Positions 1-12,025 of a DNA stretch of 64,000 nt are shown in pieces. Numbering within the stretch: the first letter of the stretch is position 1; every line of letters starts with the position of its first letter. The notes under the pieces were generated by a model. It did no database searches. It was not told where the DNA came from and saw only the letters and a program-made list of their open reading frames with translations. The stretch is taken from contig NC_133063.1 in NCBI RefSeq assembly GCF_048771995.1, positions 22,073,063 through 22,137,062 on the forward strand. The letters run 5' to 3'. Source of the stretch: Taeniopygia guttata (Eukaryota; Chordata; Aves; Passeriformes; Estrildidae). The translations under genes were made by a program, and so were the position numbers.

Positions 1-1416
1 ATGGTTTGAGATTTTACAGCATAAACTGCCTGTTCTCTAACAAATATTTGGAATAACTCTTGTATATTTTGTATTAATCTTGTTAAAAGGCCTTTCATAG
101 ATGGTTGTCACATTCCTATATGGCAAGAGGAAAAAGTTCTCCAAATGGTAAAAAAAAGAAAATCTGTGACCTCTGTAAAGAAGGCAGTTCTGAAGTACCC
201 CCAAAGCCAGACCTTGCTCCATGTCCTCCAAGTTTTTTCTTATATAAGATCAATTTTTCTGAGACAGAGGAGAAAAGCCATTATCTCTTTCCATCTACCC
301 AACTTTGCTTAGGCTGCTTCAGATAGCAGTGCAGAAAGGGACAAAGAATTAAATTTTGGAACCACCACATGAGGATCAGAACTTGTTGAAGGCAGAATGG
401 TAAAAATTGGAGAAACTCTGCACTGAACACCCAGTGCACATTCAGTCATCGCAGTGAGGGGAGCATAAGTACCTAAGTTCTTAGGGAGAGGGAACAGGAA
501 ATTAAAGGGAGAATGAAACAGCAGGTTAAAAGTGAGATTACTAACACAAGAGAATTCATCTGAACAACCTAACTGCCCTGATTTTGAGTAAACTTTTGTC
601 AGCCAGGCTGTGAGGTGTTCAGGGCAGCCAGAGTAGCATATATGGCAAAATCTAACTGCTGTGAAGGTGAATATTTGCTCAAAGTGAATGTATATACAAA
701 AGAATTGCATATTTATATGAATACTTCAGTTTAAAATTCAAGGCATATACTTCTAAATTGTGTACTTTTAAATAAGAAGTAAGAGTCAATGACTACAATA
801 TTAATGTTGCTGTGCCCATGTATTTCACAGGGTCTAGTAAGGAGGAGACACACACATTACCCGTAGTATATACAAGCCCTCAGTGAAGTAAATTGGTGCC
901 TGTGTTAAACGGCTTCACACTCTGGGGAGGAGAGTGAAAAAAAACACATTTGGAAGTGTGTGAGCAGCAGGAGGGAAGCATGTGTGCCCCAAAGAGGTAA
1001 AAATTTATCTCTCCAATATGTGCTATACTAAGATACGAGAGATCTGGCTTTGTTTTATGTCTGTGATCTAAACATTATTATGTCACTATCACCAGACAGG
1101 AGTATATAAGTTCTATGCTTTTAACAGAAAGGGACTTGCATCTACCTTGTGTTTGAAGCACAGTAACAAACACACAAAGTCCTTTTGAACTCGGTTAGAT
1201 CAGAGCTCCTATGTGCTAAAAAAGCCCTAGGGGTCCATTGCTGCAAACTGATTTTGACTCATCTATCCTTCACCTTCCAGGACTATTCTGTGATGCCTCC
1301 ACCATAAGGGTTCCACAGAGGTCTTGCATTTTAGCTTACTCAGAGACTAGTCCCCTGCTTTATATTTTTTCTGTCAGTTCCTTTTTCAGTAACTATCATT
1401 TTTTCTTCCTTTTTAG
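1..1416. other. 5' flank of PGAP4, no gene recognised
   Basis: I see no conserved coding segment, RNA gene or clear repeat here. The open frames are short and unlike known proteins. In mammals RNF20 lies on this side of PGAP4, but none of its exons is recognisable in this stretch. The PGAP4 promoter and first non-coding exon may lie here or further left; no TATA box or CpG island marks them. Confidence 0.5.
1395..1416 (+). promoter_or_regulatory. PGAP4: Splice acceptor before the PGAP4 coding exon
   Basis: A long pyrimidine run ends in TTTTAG at 1411-1416, about 100 bases before the PGAP4 start codon. This fits the known arrangement of the family, in which the whole protein is coded by one exon preceded by non-coding exon(s). 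The coding exon would begin at 1417. Confidence 0.55.
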
Positions 1417-1516
1417 GCTTGGACAACCTGTGCAGGTTTGGCAGCAATGGCCCCAGTGGTATTCTGCAGTCCAGGGAGAAGGATGCGTTGGAAGTGAAGG
1501 ATTGAGGGCATGAGCA

Positions 1517-2734
1517 ATGCAGGAGTGCCCTCTTTCTACAGCAGTTATGTTACAACGAGCCTGGCAGCTCTGTGGGAAGTGGTGCCGTTGGTCCAGCCCT
1601 TTCATCCATCTCCTCACTCTGACTGTGGTGACTTTTGGTGTGCTGGCACCTTTGATCTGCCACCGGTTCCTCCACTCTTACTTCTACCTGCGGCGCTGGC
1701 ACCTGAATCCCATGAGCCGGGAGTTCCTGGAGCGGAACCAGCAGGAGGGCCAGGATGCCCTCCATTACTTTGAGAAGATGCAGATGCCAAATGCCTCCGA
1801 GGTCTCTGGCAGTGACACCTTCCAGCCTTTGCTGCTGATCACCATTATCACTGTGCAGAGGCGGAATGATTTCCACTACGTCTTGCAAGTGGCCTCCCAC
1901 TTCCACCGCCTCCTCCAGAAATGTGGGGCGCGTTGCCAGAGCCACCGAATGCTCCTCTGTAATGTGGAGTCAGACCCCAGCAGCCATCAGGATGTCAGGC
2001 TGCTGAGCAGACTCTTTCCTATGGTCAGTCATGACAGAACTGGAAAGAATCCTGACCCCAGCCTGAACCAATTTGAGAAGGAGAAGCAGGACTACGTCTT
2101 CTGCCTGGAGCAGTCACTGTTAGTGTACAACCCAGAGTACGTCCTCCTTGTGGAAGATGATGCTGTGCCAGAGGAGGAGATATTTTCTGTCTTGCAGCAC
2201 CTCTTCTCGGCCCGGTTCTCCAAGCCCTACCTCAGAGATGCTCTCTACTTCAAGCTGTACCATCCCGAGAGGCTCCAGCGCTACTTCAACCCTGAGCCCA
2301 TGAGGATCCTGGAGTGGCTGGGCCTGGGCATGTTTCTGGGGCCAGTGTTGAGCTGTGTGTACTGCTGGGCTGCGGGGCGGGCGGGCCCCAGCTGGTGCCT
2401 GGTGGCGTTCTTCGCCCTGTACAGCATGGCCCTGTCAGAGTTGGTGGGGCGGCACTACGGGCTGGAGCTGCGCCGCCTGCACCCGGCGCTCTACAATGTG
2501 GTGCCAGCCAGTGAGTGCTGCACGCCTGCCATGCTCTTCCCCGCTGCCTCTGCCCACCGGGCCTTGGGATACCTGCGGGGGCTGCGCTGCCGCCGGGGCT
2601 TCGCCAAGGACACGGCCCTCTACTCGCTGCTGCAGGGCAAGGGCGAGAATGCCTTCGTGGTGGAGCCCAACCTGGTGCGGCACGTGGGGATGTACTCCAG
2701 CCTCCGACTGAACAGCGACCCAAAACTGCTGTGA
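1517..2734 (+). CDS. PGAP4: Post-GPI attachment to proteins GalNAc transferase 4 (TMEM246)
   Basis: An intact single-exon frame of 405 residues; human PGAP4 has 403. The family is a Golgi glycosyltransferase that adds the N-acetylgalactosamine side chain to the first mannose of GPI anchors. Visible parts: a first membrane segment at about residues 29-49, the conserved LHSYFYLRRWHLN stretch at 52-64, the ITIIT strand at 108-112, the FEKEKQDYV block at 186-194, and the metal-binding acidic motif VEDDAVPEE at 212-220. A hydrophobic hairpin at about 266-309 is the pair of extra membrane segments inserted in the catalytic domain. The C-terminal VVEPNLVRHVG at 381-391 is highly conserved. ATG 1517 has G at -3; Met11 at 1547 aligns better with the internal Met of the human N terminus and is a possible start. 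The 3' third is much more G+C-rich than the flanks. Confidence 0.95.
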   Translation: MQECPLSTAVMLQRAWQLCGKWCRWSSPFIHLLTLTVVTFGVLAPLICHRFLHSYFYLRRWHLNPMSREFLERNQQEGQDALHYFEKMQMPNASEVSGSDTFQPLLLITIITVQRRNDFHYVLQVASHFHRLLQKCGARCQSHRMLLCNVESDPSSHQDVRLLSRLFPMVSHDRTGKNPDPSLNQFEKEKQDYVFCLEQSLLVYNPEYVLLVEDDAVPEEEIFSVLQHLFSARFSKPYLRDALYFKLYHPERLQRYFNPEPMRILEWLGLGMFLGPVLSCVYCWAAGRAGPSWCLVAFFALYSMALSELVGRHYGLELRRLHPALYNVVPASECCTPAMLFPAASAHRALGYLRGLRCRRGFAKDTALYSLLQGKGENAFVVEPNLVRHVGMYSSLRLNSDPKLL

Positions 2735-4783
2735 GCTGCTCCTGCCTTGTCGCACAAACAACGCCCAGGGCACTTGCCATGGGGAAGAGGGACAGTGTGC
2801 AAACTCGGATTCTGTGCTGCTTGCACCGGGCATCCTGTGCCTCCACGCGGGCAAAGAATAACTCTCTCTAAAAGTACAAGTTTTCTTAAAAAATCAGCTT
2901 TTGTTCATGGAGACCCTATTTAATACGAACTTGGAACTAATCAGCATACACCACCTGGGAGGGGAGTGGAGGATTCCAGCTCACTCTCCTTAGCCATTTG
3001 CCAAAGAAATGATCTCACACCAACATGCACAGCTTTCCTGCCTACTCTCCTGACAGTGGTTATAAAATCCTCACCTTAGGGCAGCAGAAATGTTGGACAA
3101 AGTCAATGTTTCAAATTAGCTAATGAGGAGGGGAAGGCCTTATTTCCCCATCCTTACTAAGGTCTCACCTCTGACATGTCTCTGTTCCAAAGCTGTGGTT
3201 TTGAGCAGACCCTTCAAAAGCAGAAGTGGTTTGCAGGAACTTTACCACACTATTCTGCCTAGATACTTCAGAGTTTTGAAGTCTCTTTAATTACTGTCTC
3301 CTTATCTGCACTTCCACCATTCCCACTTCTTTTTTTGACCACAGGCTCTTAAAAACAAAACCTCTGCTGCTTCATTAAAGGTTACCTCTCAGAGTAGGGA
3401 TAGGAAAACAGAATCACAGCCACTGGTGTCACACAGATGGGTCACAAATGCACATTTTCATTGATACACAACACACGTTGCACACAACGATTGCTGTGTT
3501 GGTTGGGTTCATCACTCGTACTGGGTCCATTACAGGAGGACTTGTCAGCCACTGAGTGAACTTAGACATTCAACATGAATTTACCTTGATTTTCCCTCAG
3601 CACATAAACAATGAAAAGATTAGATCAGGTGCTGTTGTTGTGTAGGATCCTTGCTCATTCTGGAGCTGTAATTCACAGCTCAGCTGGAGTGGTTCATTCA
3701 ATTGCTCCTGGCAGAAAGCAAAATACCTGTGGGAAACAAAGACAGCTGTTCACATTAACAAGCAACAATAGCACAGAACATCAAGGGGCCACTCTGACTG
3801 TGACCATGTCTCCTGGTTGTTAGGCATCTGGGATAGGTACTTTGCACCAGGGCTGTGGGCACAGCTAGATAAAACCTTGCAGATAACAAGAGACCTCATA
3901 CTGAATGAAAACAGGCATAAATTTGGTATAGCTGATGAAAAGCCCACTTTAGCTTTAGTTAGCTTTGAATCAAATTCAGCTTGAGGTGGCTTTGGTTGAA
4001 CTATTCTTAAAACCATACTCCTTGCTTTAGAATGAACCAAGAAAATATTTTTTGTTAAGTTTAATCAGTGGGAGTTGCTTCATGTTTTCTTTTTGGTAAT
4101 GGACAGGCTCTGCTTTGAATTTTCTTCTCCCAGTTCATTTATGCCTTAAGCTCTTAACAAGTATGATTGTAGGTGAGAAATACCTAAAGCTCTTGAGAGA
4201 TGAAACCAAAGCAAATGGCAACTCTCCTCCTGTCAGCATGGTGGGTATCAGTTACACAACACAGATGCACAGAGCAGGTTATCACAGCAGTGCTTTGATC
4301 TCCAGTAATCAGCTGGATACCTTCAGAACATCTTTGGAAATTAGAGTGAGTAAAAACTGCTTGTGGGTTCCATGCCATTCAAAAGGCGAGGCCTTTTGGC
4401 CTCCAGGCAGAGGACACCAGGAAAATGGCACAGGCAAAACCACATTTTGTTCCCAGTCACTGAAAGCCCTGGAGATGCCAGGGTAGTCACATACTGGCAG
4501 GTGGGCAAATCTCTCCTCTGGCTTCCCTGCAGTGGGGTTTGGGTGTCAGGATTTGAGTGTCACTGTGCATTTATTCCACCAAGTGCCTGCACATACAACT
4601 GGTTTCTGTATCTTCAGCTGTGAATGTTTCAGTGCTTGCTCTTCTCTCTTTTAGATCTTTGTACTGTACAAATCCAGGACAGTGCTCTGTTCTTTCCTTT
4701 CATACTAACTCTTGCAAAGAAAACCTCACAGCAAGAAATGGGAGAGGCAATGGAAAAAGGAGGAGAGAGAAGGAGAAGGAGAC
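2735..4783. other. PGAP4 3' UTR and intergenic DNA
   Basis: The sequence after the PGAP4 stop is presumably 3' UTR at first. I found no canonical AATAAA within the first 2 kb, so the transcript end cannot be placed. No coding similarity or recognised repeat before the microsatellite. Confidence 0.4.
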
Positions 4784-5189
<406 letters not shown>

Positions 5190-6398
5190 CTGTATCCAGT
5201 TAATAAATGTTTTGATCCGAGGAAATGATTTATCCATTTGTCTCAAAGTTATTTCCTGTTTGTCCAGTAGTACTTAATTTGACATTTCAAAAGTCCAGGA
5301 GATGCCAATAATTTCACTGAGACTTGTAGCTGAAAATTGAGAACATGGATTTGAGGCATCCTTTCGAAACTAGAAGACAATTTTCATGGCATAAGAGGTG
5401 ACAGAATTTGACTGTGAGACCAAACAATGTGCAGAGGGCCCAGGGCTTGAACTTGCCAGTGTGAGAGTTTCAGATAGACCAGCTGAGCACAAACCCCTTT
5501 GTGCAAGAAGCAGGTTAATAAATTCTTTGTGTCCTTCTGGAACAATTTCCTAAAGTGCTCAACTCACCTTCACAACAAAGGTGCTGCTTTGCTGAGCCTG
5601 CAGGGAGCTGTTCTGAGTTACTCAGGTACTTGCACAGTGCCCACCCTGTCAATGGGGCATCCCAGGAAAGGGCTCCTGCTGCTGCCTTCCAATCTTCCAG
5701 AAGCAGATTGAGTCTTGTTTCTCTTTTCTGTGCTCCATGTTTTAGTAGAAATTAGAAGTCAGAGAAGCTACCATGAATTCTTAATTCTTGTTGGATTTTC
5801 TTGTGCAATTCAGGCTAAAAATGCAGCATTAAAACACCCAAAAGCCTTTCCCCTCTCTTTTCTCTGAGGGGAGTGGAACTGACTTGCTCGATCTCAGACT
5901 ACAGAAGTTCAAATAATGATATTATGTCCCTGAAATGTGGCCTTAAGAGCTTGGTTTCTTTCACTTTAAAACAAACTTAGTGACTATTTTTAAACAAACA
6001 GTATGGATTTGCTTGGGTGTTGGTTCATTCCCAATAGTTTGGAGACTTCAATGCAGCAGCTGCTGCTTGCACAAGAGGAGTCTTTCTTGATGGGCATCAG
6101 CAGGACCCAAGGCTTTATTGTCCAAGACAGTTCAGGGGGAGTTACTAACTTAAACACAAACTACATTTGTTTCCAAAGCATGTCCAACATAAGCATGGTG
6201 CAGGCAGAACACAGGGCATAAACTGAGAGGTCTCTACTAGATTAGAAACCCATGAGGATTTTCTAACTTCAGTAGGCATCAATGTCTTACTGAGAAGACA
6301 CTGCATTTGAAGAGAGAAAAGCCTTCCTTCCTGTGGTGAGGAGCTGTGAGTCACCAGATGGGGTATTTCAGCAGCAATTTGTCTGGATACAGACTGAA
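5190..6398. other. Intergenic, nothing recognised
   Basis: Ordinary A+T-rich DNA with short open frames lacking any recognised domain. An AATAAA lies at 5202-5207 just after the microsatellite, too far from PGAP4 to assign with confidence. Confidence 0.4.
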
Positions 6399-6515
6399 TT
6401 GTTTGGTGGGGTTTTTTGGGTTTTTTTTTGTTTTGTTTTGGTTTGGTTTTTTGTTGGTTTTTTTTTGTTTGGTTGGTTTGGGGTTTGTTTTTTGGTTTTT
6501 TGGGGTTTTTTTTTT
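6399..6515 (+). repeat. 117-nt pure G/T tract
   Basis: Every base from 6399 to 6515 is G or T on the + strand, with runs of T broken by GG to GGGG. It is not a regular tandem repeat. The frame reading through it codes only Phe/Trp/Val/Gly/Leu low-complexity sequence and is not a gene. Confidence 0.9.
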
Positions 6516-9500
6516 AACTAAATTTATTTACAAGCAAACTTTCCACAAAATAAAAAAACCTTTCTGTAAAAACACTATTAATAGTCTCTTCTTCCTGTAT
6601 CCTGCTGTTTGTTTTCCTGATTGGCAGATCCACCTTTCCTTACCATATTTGACAAAGAAAGATACTCCCATGTTCATGCATTGGCACAAATGTTATAATT
6701 TTGATCCAATCCCACTCAAAGCAGGTCTTATTAGACCAGGTTTCTCAGGCCCTTCTCCAATCAAAATCAAGGTATTTTAACATGGACATGAAGTAAATTG
6801 AAGCTCTTAGTGGTGGAATTTAACCTTGCCTTGCTTTTGTGTAGAGAGGGTACATATTTCACAAAATAAAAAAGGTAATTTTTCAACTGTGACATACAGT
6901 TGTAGTTACAAAGGCACGGGTAGTTTCTCTTCCAAAGTCAGAATTTCATTTTCTGTATTTTCACACCAGATTTACAGACATCGTATCCAAATTCAGCAGG
7001 TGGTAGGGCCCAACATGTGGCTCTGAATAATCTTCAGTAAAACATAAACCTGCCAAAAATGCATAGAGAATTAGGTACTCCATGGCCTGTGCTTCTTCAC
7101 TGCATGTCTGCATTCTGGAGTAACTTCATTTCCACTGATTATCTGTCCTGACAGCTTTGGGAGAATCCACCCCATCAGCCAGTTTATCCATGTAACTACA
7201 GGCTGAGGGTCAGCAACATTAGTGTCCCTTTCCATGACTTTGTTCTTCATGGCAAGCTAGGAATGCCATGTTGGTGGCTAGGAAGCAAGGAACAACAGTG
7301 ATTGTTAAATGCTGATGAAGAGTTATATTTTACTGTTCTGTTTGCAACCCTCTGCGCAGCTGTGCCTATTTGCTCTTCAAATTTCTGCCTTGGTGTCCAG
7401 TGTTCCTGGACAGAAACCACACCCACAAATAGTCCTTTCAGCAAGCTTGTCCAGCTCAGACATCTGCTGTGGTTTGTATTTTGCAAACTTCATGCAAATA
7501 TTATCATGCAACACCTAATTGTGCTTTTTTTTTTTTGCGGTAGGATGTGCTGCTCAAATAAACAGGTAATAAACAGTTAAATGTCTGCCTTTATAGAACC
7601 CAGGTGTTTGCCTTCTTGCTTTATTTAAAAACAAAATGTCAACAGAAAGGTACAGAGACCAGTGTCATTACAGCATTTACCTTCATGTTCTGTTACAGCT
7701 GTTTCTCACCGCCCAGAAAAATTGCCACAGGCAGCTCAGTTGAAAATTGTATCCTTGTTTGCTATACACACTATAGAAATTAGTGCAAAGATCTGTGTTT
7801 TGATAACAGCAGTGTTGCATGCTTGCCTGTTTTTCATTCCAGGTCATGATGATTGTTGCAGCCCAGCTTTAAGTTGCACAGAATGCAGAACAAAGTAATC
7901 TTTACTTTGTTCTGCATTCTAAGCCACAATTACTAAACCACAAGTGCAATCTCCTTGGTGGTCTGAGTCTCTTCTGCCCAACATCCCCCAGCCCACCCAA
8001 TGTACTTGTCTGCAGACTCTGCTGTGGAGCCAAAAATACAGGGACATTTCTTCCAGTGGGGTTAAACAGCCAGGCTCTTCATATTGGGGGTGAGGGCTGT
8101 AGTTGACTGGGGAAAACAAACCACTTAATAAACAATACCTCTGATTAGATAGGGATGAACAAGCTGGACTTTGAGATGGTTAAGCAAGACTGCAGAGTAC
8201 AGAAAACAGGAAACATCCAGCACAGTGTGGGGAGGTGGGTAGGAGGCAGACTCCACTCTGCTCGAGCCTGCCCAGATTAGACTTTAACCCCATCACGCAG
8301 GCAGCAGCCTCATGGGGCAACAGAGCCAGGTGTTTTTCATGTGGATGCATATTATTCTTGGACACCTTTCCAACTCCCAGTGTTTTTTTCCATTGTATTT
8401 CAATCCATTTTACAGGTCAGACCACATCCAAAAGTACTATTTAATTTACTTAAGTGCAGAGAGAAGCTGTATATTTGTAATTTTTCTTGTGGTGACCATA
8501 TAATCTCTGAAGTTGCTTCATCTATTTATTTTTCATCATTCTTTCTGAGGTGTACTACAATTTATCTCTCTCCCATTTACTTATTTTTTTATTTAAGATG
8601 CTAGGTCATTTGAGCAGTTAAAGGCAAAACATTATGAGAATTATACTGCTAGAAACAGACAATAAAAATCACAATCTGGAAAATCATAAGCAATTACAAT
8701 ATTTCTATCTATCTTTAAAACAAGCTTTCTGTTGATTTTAATATATTTTATCCAACAAGACTTCACCTAAAACTTAAGTGCACAACTGTCAGATCCTTTG
8801 ACAGCAAGGTTGGATATAACAAAGACAGCAATTAAATTTTTAAATTCCAAAAAGTAAACCCACAAATTAAGACCAAAGTAATAACCCATGCCACATGTGA
8901 ATAGAGTTTTCAATGGTCCTTAATATTTTTAAATGCATACTTCTGTCAACTTCTATATGGGAATTTCAGATGAGAAAGTTGACACCAGTAAAGTCTCCAA
9001 GCCATTCAAATAGAAAATTCACTTATGTCATAACATATTTCTTTTGTTTTAACCAAAGCAATTTCTTTTATAGCTAACTACTGCTTTCTGTTTCTATGCT
9101 ATAAAAGGCACAACAATGAACATTTAAGCTCTGCAACTAGTTATGCATCTTGTTTACAGTGATGTTTCAAACACAGCTATAAAGTCTTTTATATTGCAAG
9201 TCTGTTTATATCAACTCTTTCATGAACACATAAAAAAGCCACAATATGTGCAGAACCCCCCCTGTATTTAGTTATATATGTATTCAAACAATCAATTCTC
9301 AGACATCCAAAACTCAAAACCAGCAAGTAATCATTTCTCTAATAAATGATTATACTCTTCACTAAAAAAATGTATCAGCAATCACTGCAATAGTCTGCAT
9401 AACCATTTTTAAGAATACAAAAACCTGAGAGTAGCTGTTCTTTAGTGTAATTGACCTCCCTTCATGTTCACACTGTCCTTATCCTTGACTGGGATCTTTG

Positions 9501-11780
9501 TCCTGTGTCCTCCTTTCCATGCCAGAAGCTGAGGGGGATGAGGAAACCCAGGGAGGCAGAGGAGAGATGGTTCTGCCTCTGAAACTGAACCCCCACTGGG
9601 AGCCCTGCCTGCATGGCCACTGGAAAGGTGTAAGAGTTACCAGGTCCGAGTTCAAACACTACCTCCATGAGACAGAATTACAGCTTGGATAATACACCAA
9701 TTTTGGCATGGAATAGTTAGCGCAGGCAATGATTTGGTGCTTTTTATGGACCAGGTTAGTTGTTTGGTAAATGCAAGCAAACTGCATACCCACTCATGAT
9801 GCAAGCTTTTCCCTCTTATTATTATTATCGAAGAAACCATACTACTATAACCTCATTTTAAGAGGTCCAAGTATCCCCGAAGTATGATTACGTGTGATGG
9901 AAGTACGTACTCTTTTTCACTGTCATTTTAATATCACTATTATTTCTGCACAGTATGGTCAGTGTGATGGGTCTGCATACTAACATCTTACAGTGACATC
10001 ATCTACTAGGATACTTCATTCCATTTTCTGTCCTGAAAAGGCTCCTATTCCTAAATTAAATGAAAAGATAAGCATCTTATATATTTACTTTTTTTCCCCT
10101 GTGTCCTCAAAATATCTGTGAGGACCTGTAATCCTGTGCTCAGGGTGCTGGATCGAAGGGTTAGAAGGCCTGGAAAGGCACATACCAGCAATTAACCATC
10201 TGGAAATACATTTATATGCTTCTGAAGAGTGGACTGCAAGGGGATTATTTAAAGTGTATCTAAATGTCTGACACTGCTTTTTTTTCAAGAAGACTCCCAA
10301 AGATTTTCTCTAATAACCTGTGAGACCATATCACAGATGAGACTGAGAATAAAACACTTCCAAGAACTTCCCTCCTGTGTCAGCTTCTAGCCAAACCAGG
10401 AACAACAGGAGTCAAATTATGACTTTGAAGAAGACCACCATTATGGCACCTTCTTGGTCTCAAGAGAGTCTTAGATAAGATATTTAATGAAAAATATTTT
10501 TAATCTATATTAGATGCTTCTGTAGTGATAAAGAATCTTTAATACACCATGTTGTTTGTCTTTCTGCTAGGATGGGAGAAATGAAATGTAAAGCAAACAC
10601 TGTAAAGCACGGAAGGCTTTATGTCCATGTAATGTGCTACAGCTTCCAAACAACACCAATCAGGAAGGGCAACGTGGAGGAAAACAGAGGAACACAAGCA
10701 CAAGGCCTTTGACTGGACTGCACTGTCAGCTCCTTCAGGTTTCTCTGCTGACTGGCAGCCTGGTAGGCTCCTAAGGTTTCCTACAAGCACTGCCCTTGGC
10801 ATGCAGCTGCACAAGAGAGGCTCAAGGAGCTAGACAGTGTTGTAGAGAGAGAAATCAGGGTCTCACCTGTCCATGTAAAGGCCAAAGGGTCACTGCAGCG
10901 GCCAAACAAATGGAGGAATGACGTCATTCTTCAGACAAACACTAGATCTCTGTGGTAAAAAGGTGCCAATGTCCAAGGTTGCTGAGGGTATGATGTTTGT
11001 CCAGCAGTCCTTGTGCTATACTTCCCTCCAGGAGTACTGGCCTGCAGGATGGGGAGAAAGAAATTAAAGCAAATAATCAAACCTATAGGCCTAGAGTTGG
11101 TGAATGACTGTAGTGTGGATTCATATAAACTGCAACACTGATACACCATTTATACAGCATCAGTGTTTTTCACTGAAAACGTCTGCTAAGCAACAGAAGT
11201 TTGCATGTCACCACAATGTGGGTGGGCATCTCAGTGGGATTTGGGGGGAAACCTGGCTTGCAGCTGTGCACCTCAAACTGGGCATATGTGGTCTGACAAC
11301 CATTATTTTCACAGGTACATTGTGTTACAGAAAATCAGAACTTGCATTAAACTTTATCATTATACCTGATACTGTAGCATCACATTTTGCCTTTCCATAT
11401 ACCAACTGGAAAATGAACATAGGGTTTCATGCTAGACTTTCCAGGGAGGAAAAGCAGTGTAACACTAGGGAAGCCACTGAAATAATACCAGCTCATGCTG
11501 GTTAAGGATCTGTTGCATTGTTTCTGCATTTTGTTTTCTGCTCTTTCTTCCTGCAATTTCCTAATTATAAGCTTTCAGAAGACCTAACCCTAAATTATAA
11601 ATTATAAAGCTGTGCCCAAGATACCTGTAAGCAATTTCCATGGTTTCTCTTGTACTTCTTTGTAATCTGTTTCAGAAAGAGGAGAAATAATTTGAAATAA
11701 CTGGAAAACATCTCAGTTTTACTGGATGAATAGCCTTATATACACAGGGGAGGGGAAAGGGGAGGAACAGCAGGAGCATG
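6516..11780. other. Intergenic between PGAP4 and the ALDOB promoter
   Basis: No convincing exon or classified repeat was seen. The stretch 8600-9450 is especially A+T-rich. The one structural feature is the hairpin at 7880-7920, listed separately. Confidence 0.4.
7880..7920. repeat. Perfect 19-bp inverted repeat with 3-nt loop
   Basis: The left arm 7880-7898 is the exact reverse complement of the right arm 7902-7920, with three bases between. The arms are mixed sequence, not simple repeat. The loop is too short for a typical microRNA precursor and no stop-of-transcription context is evident. Confidence 0.95.
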
Positions 11781-11790
11781 ACCAAGTCCC

Positions 11791-11940
11791 ATTGGAGGTG
11801 TGTGGTGGTGGTCTGATAGCCAATGACTGACCTTGAGCAGTGACATGTCCCCTGACAGCTTCTGGGGGAGGAGAGACAATGAAAGAGTGGAGCGGGGGAG
11901 GGGTGGGGGGGGTGAAAAGCCCCACCAAGAATTTTATAAA
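11791..11940 (+). promoter_or_regulatory. ALDOB: ALDOB core promoter with CCAAT and TATA boxes
   Basis: TATAAA stands at 11935-11940, a forward CCAAT at 11820-11824 and an inverted one (ATTGG) at 11791-11795. A G-rich segment at 11889-11912 lies between CCAAT and TATA. A TATA-plus-CCAAT promoter upstream of a short non-coding exon is the known layout of vertebrate aldolase B genes, which are driven in liver, kidney and intestine by HNF1 and C/EBP-class factors. Assignment rests on position and the following splice donor. Confidence 0.65.
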
Positions 11941-11964
11941 AGTTAGTGATTAGAAGGACCGGGT

Positions 11965-12025
11965 CTCTTTGCCTCCAAACACCTCACCAGAAGCTTGTAG
12001 CAGCAGAGACACTGCCCACAAACAA
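11965..12025 (+). other. ALDOB: ALDOB non-coding exon 1 (predicted)
   Basis: The start is set at about 25-30 bases after the TATA box; the end is a strong GTAAGT donor at 12026. The family has a short untranslated first exon separated by several kb from the exon carrying the ATG, which this matches. The exact cap site cannot be read from sequence. Confidence 0.55.

Noticed and set aside
2286-2871. Several open frames of 66-186 codons on both strands over the PGAP4 3' half
   Set aside because: Shadows of the G+C-rich PGAP4 coding sequence with no domain similarity; the PGAP4 frame alone matches a known family end to end.
7880-7920. MicroRNA precursor or transcription terminator
   Set aside because: A three-base loop and a 19-bp stem are too small for a normal precursor, and intrinsic hairpin terminators do not operate in vertebrate nuclear genes.
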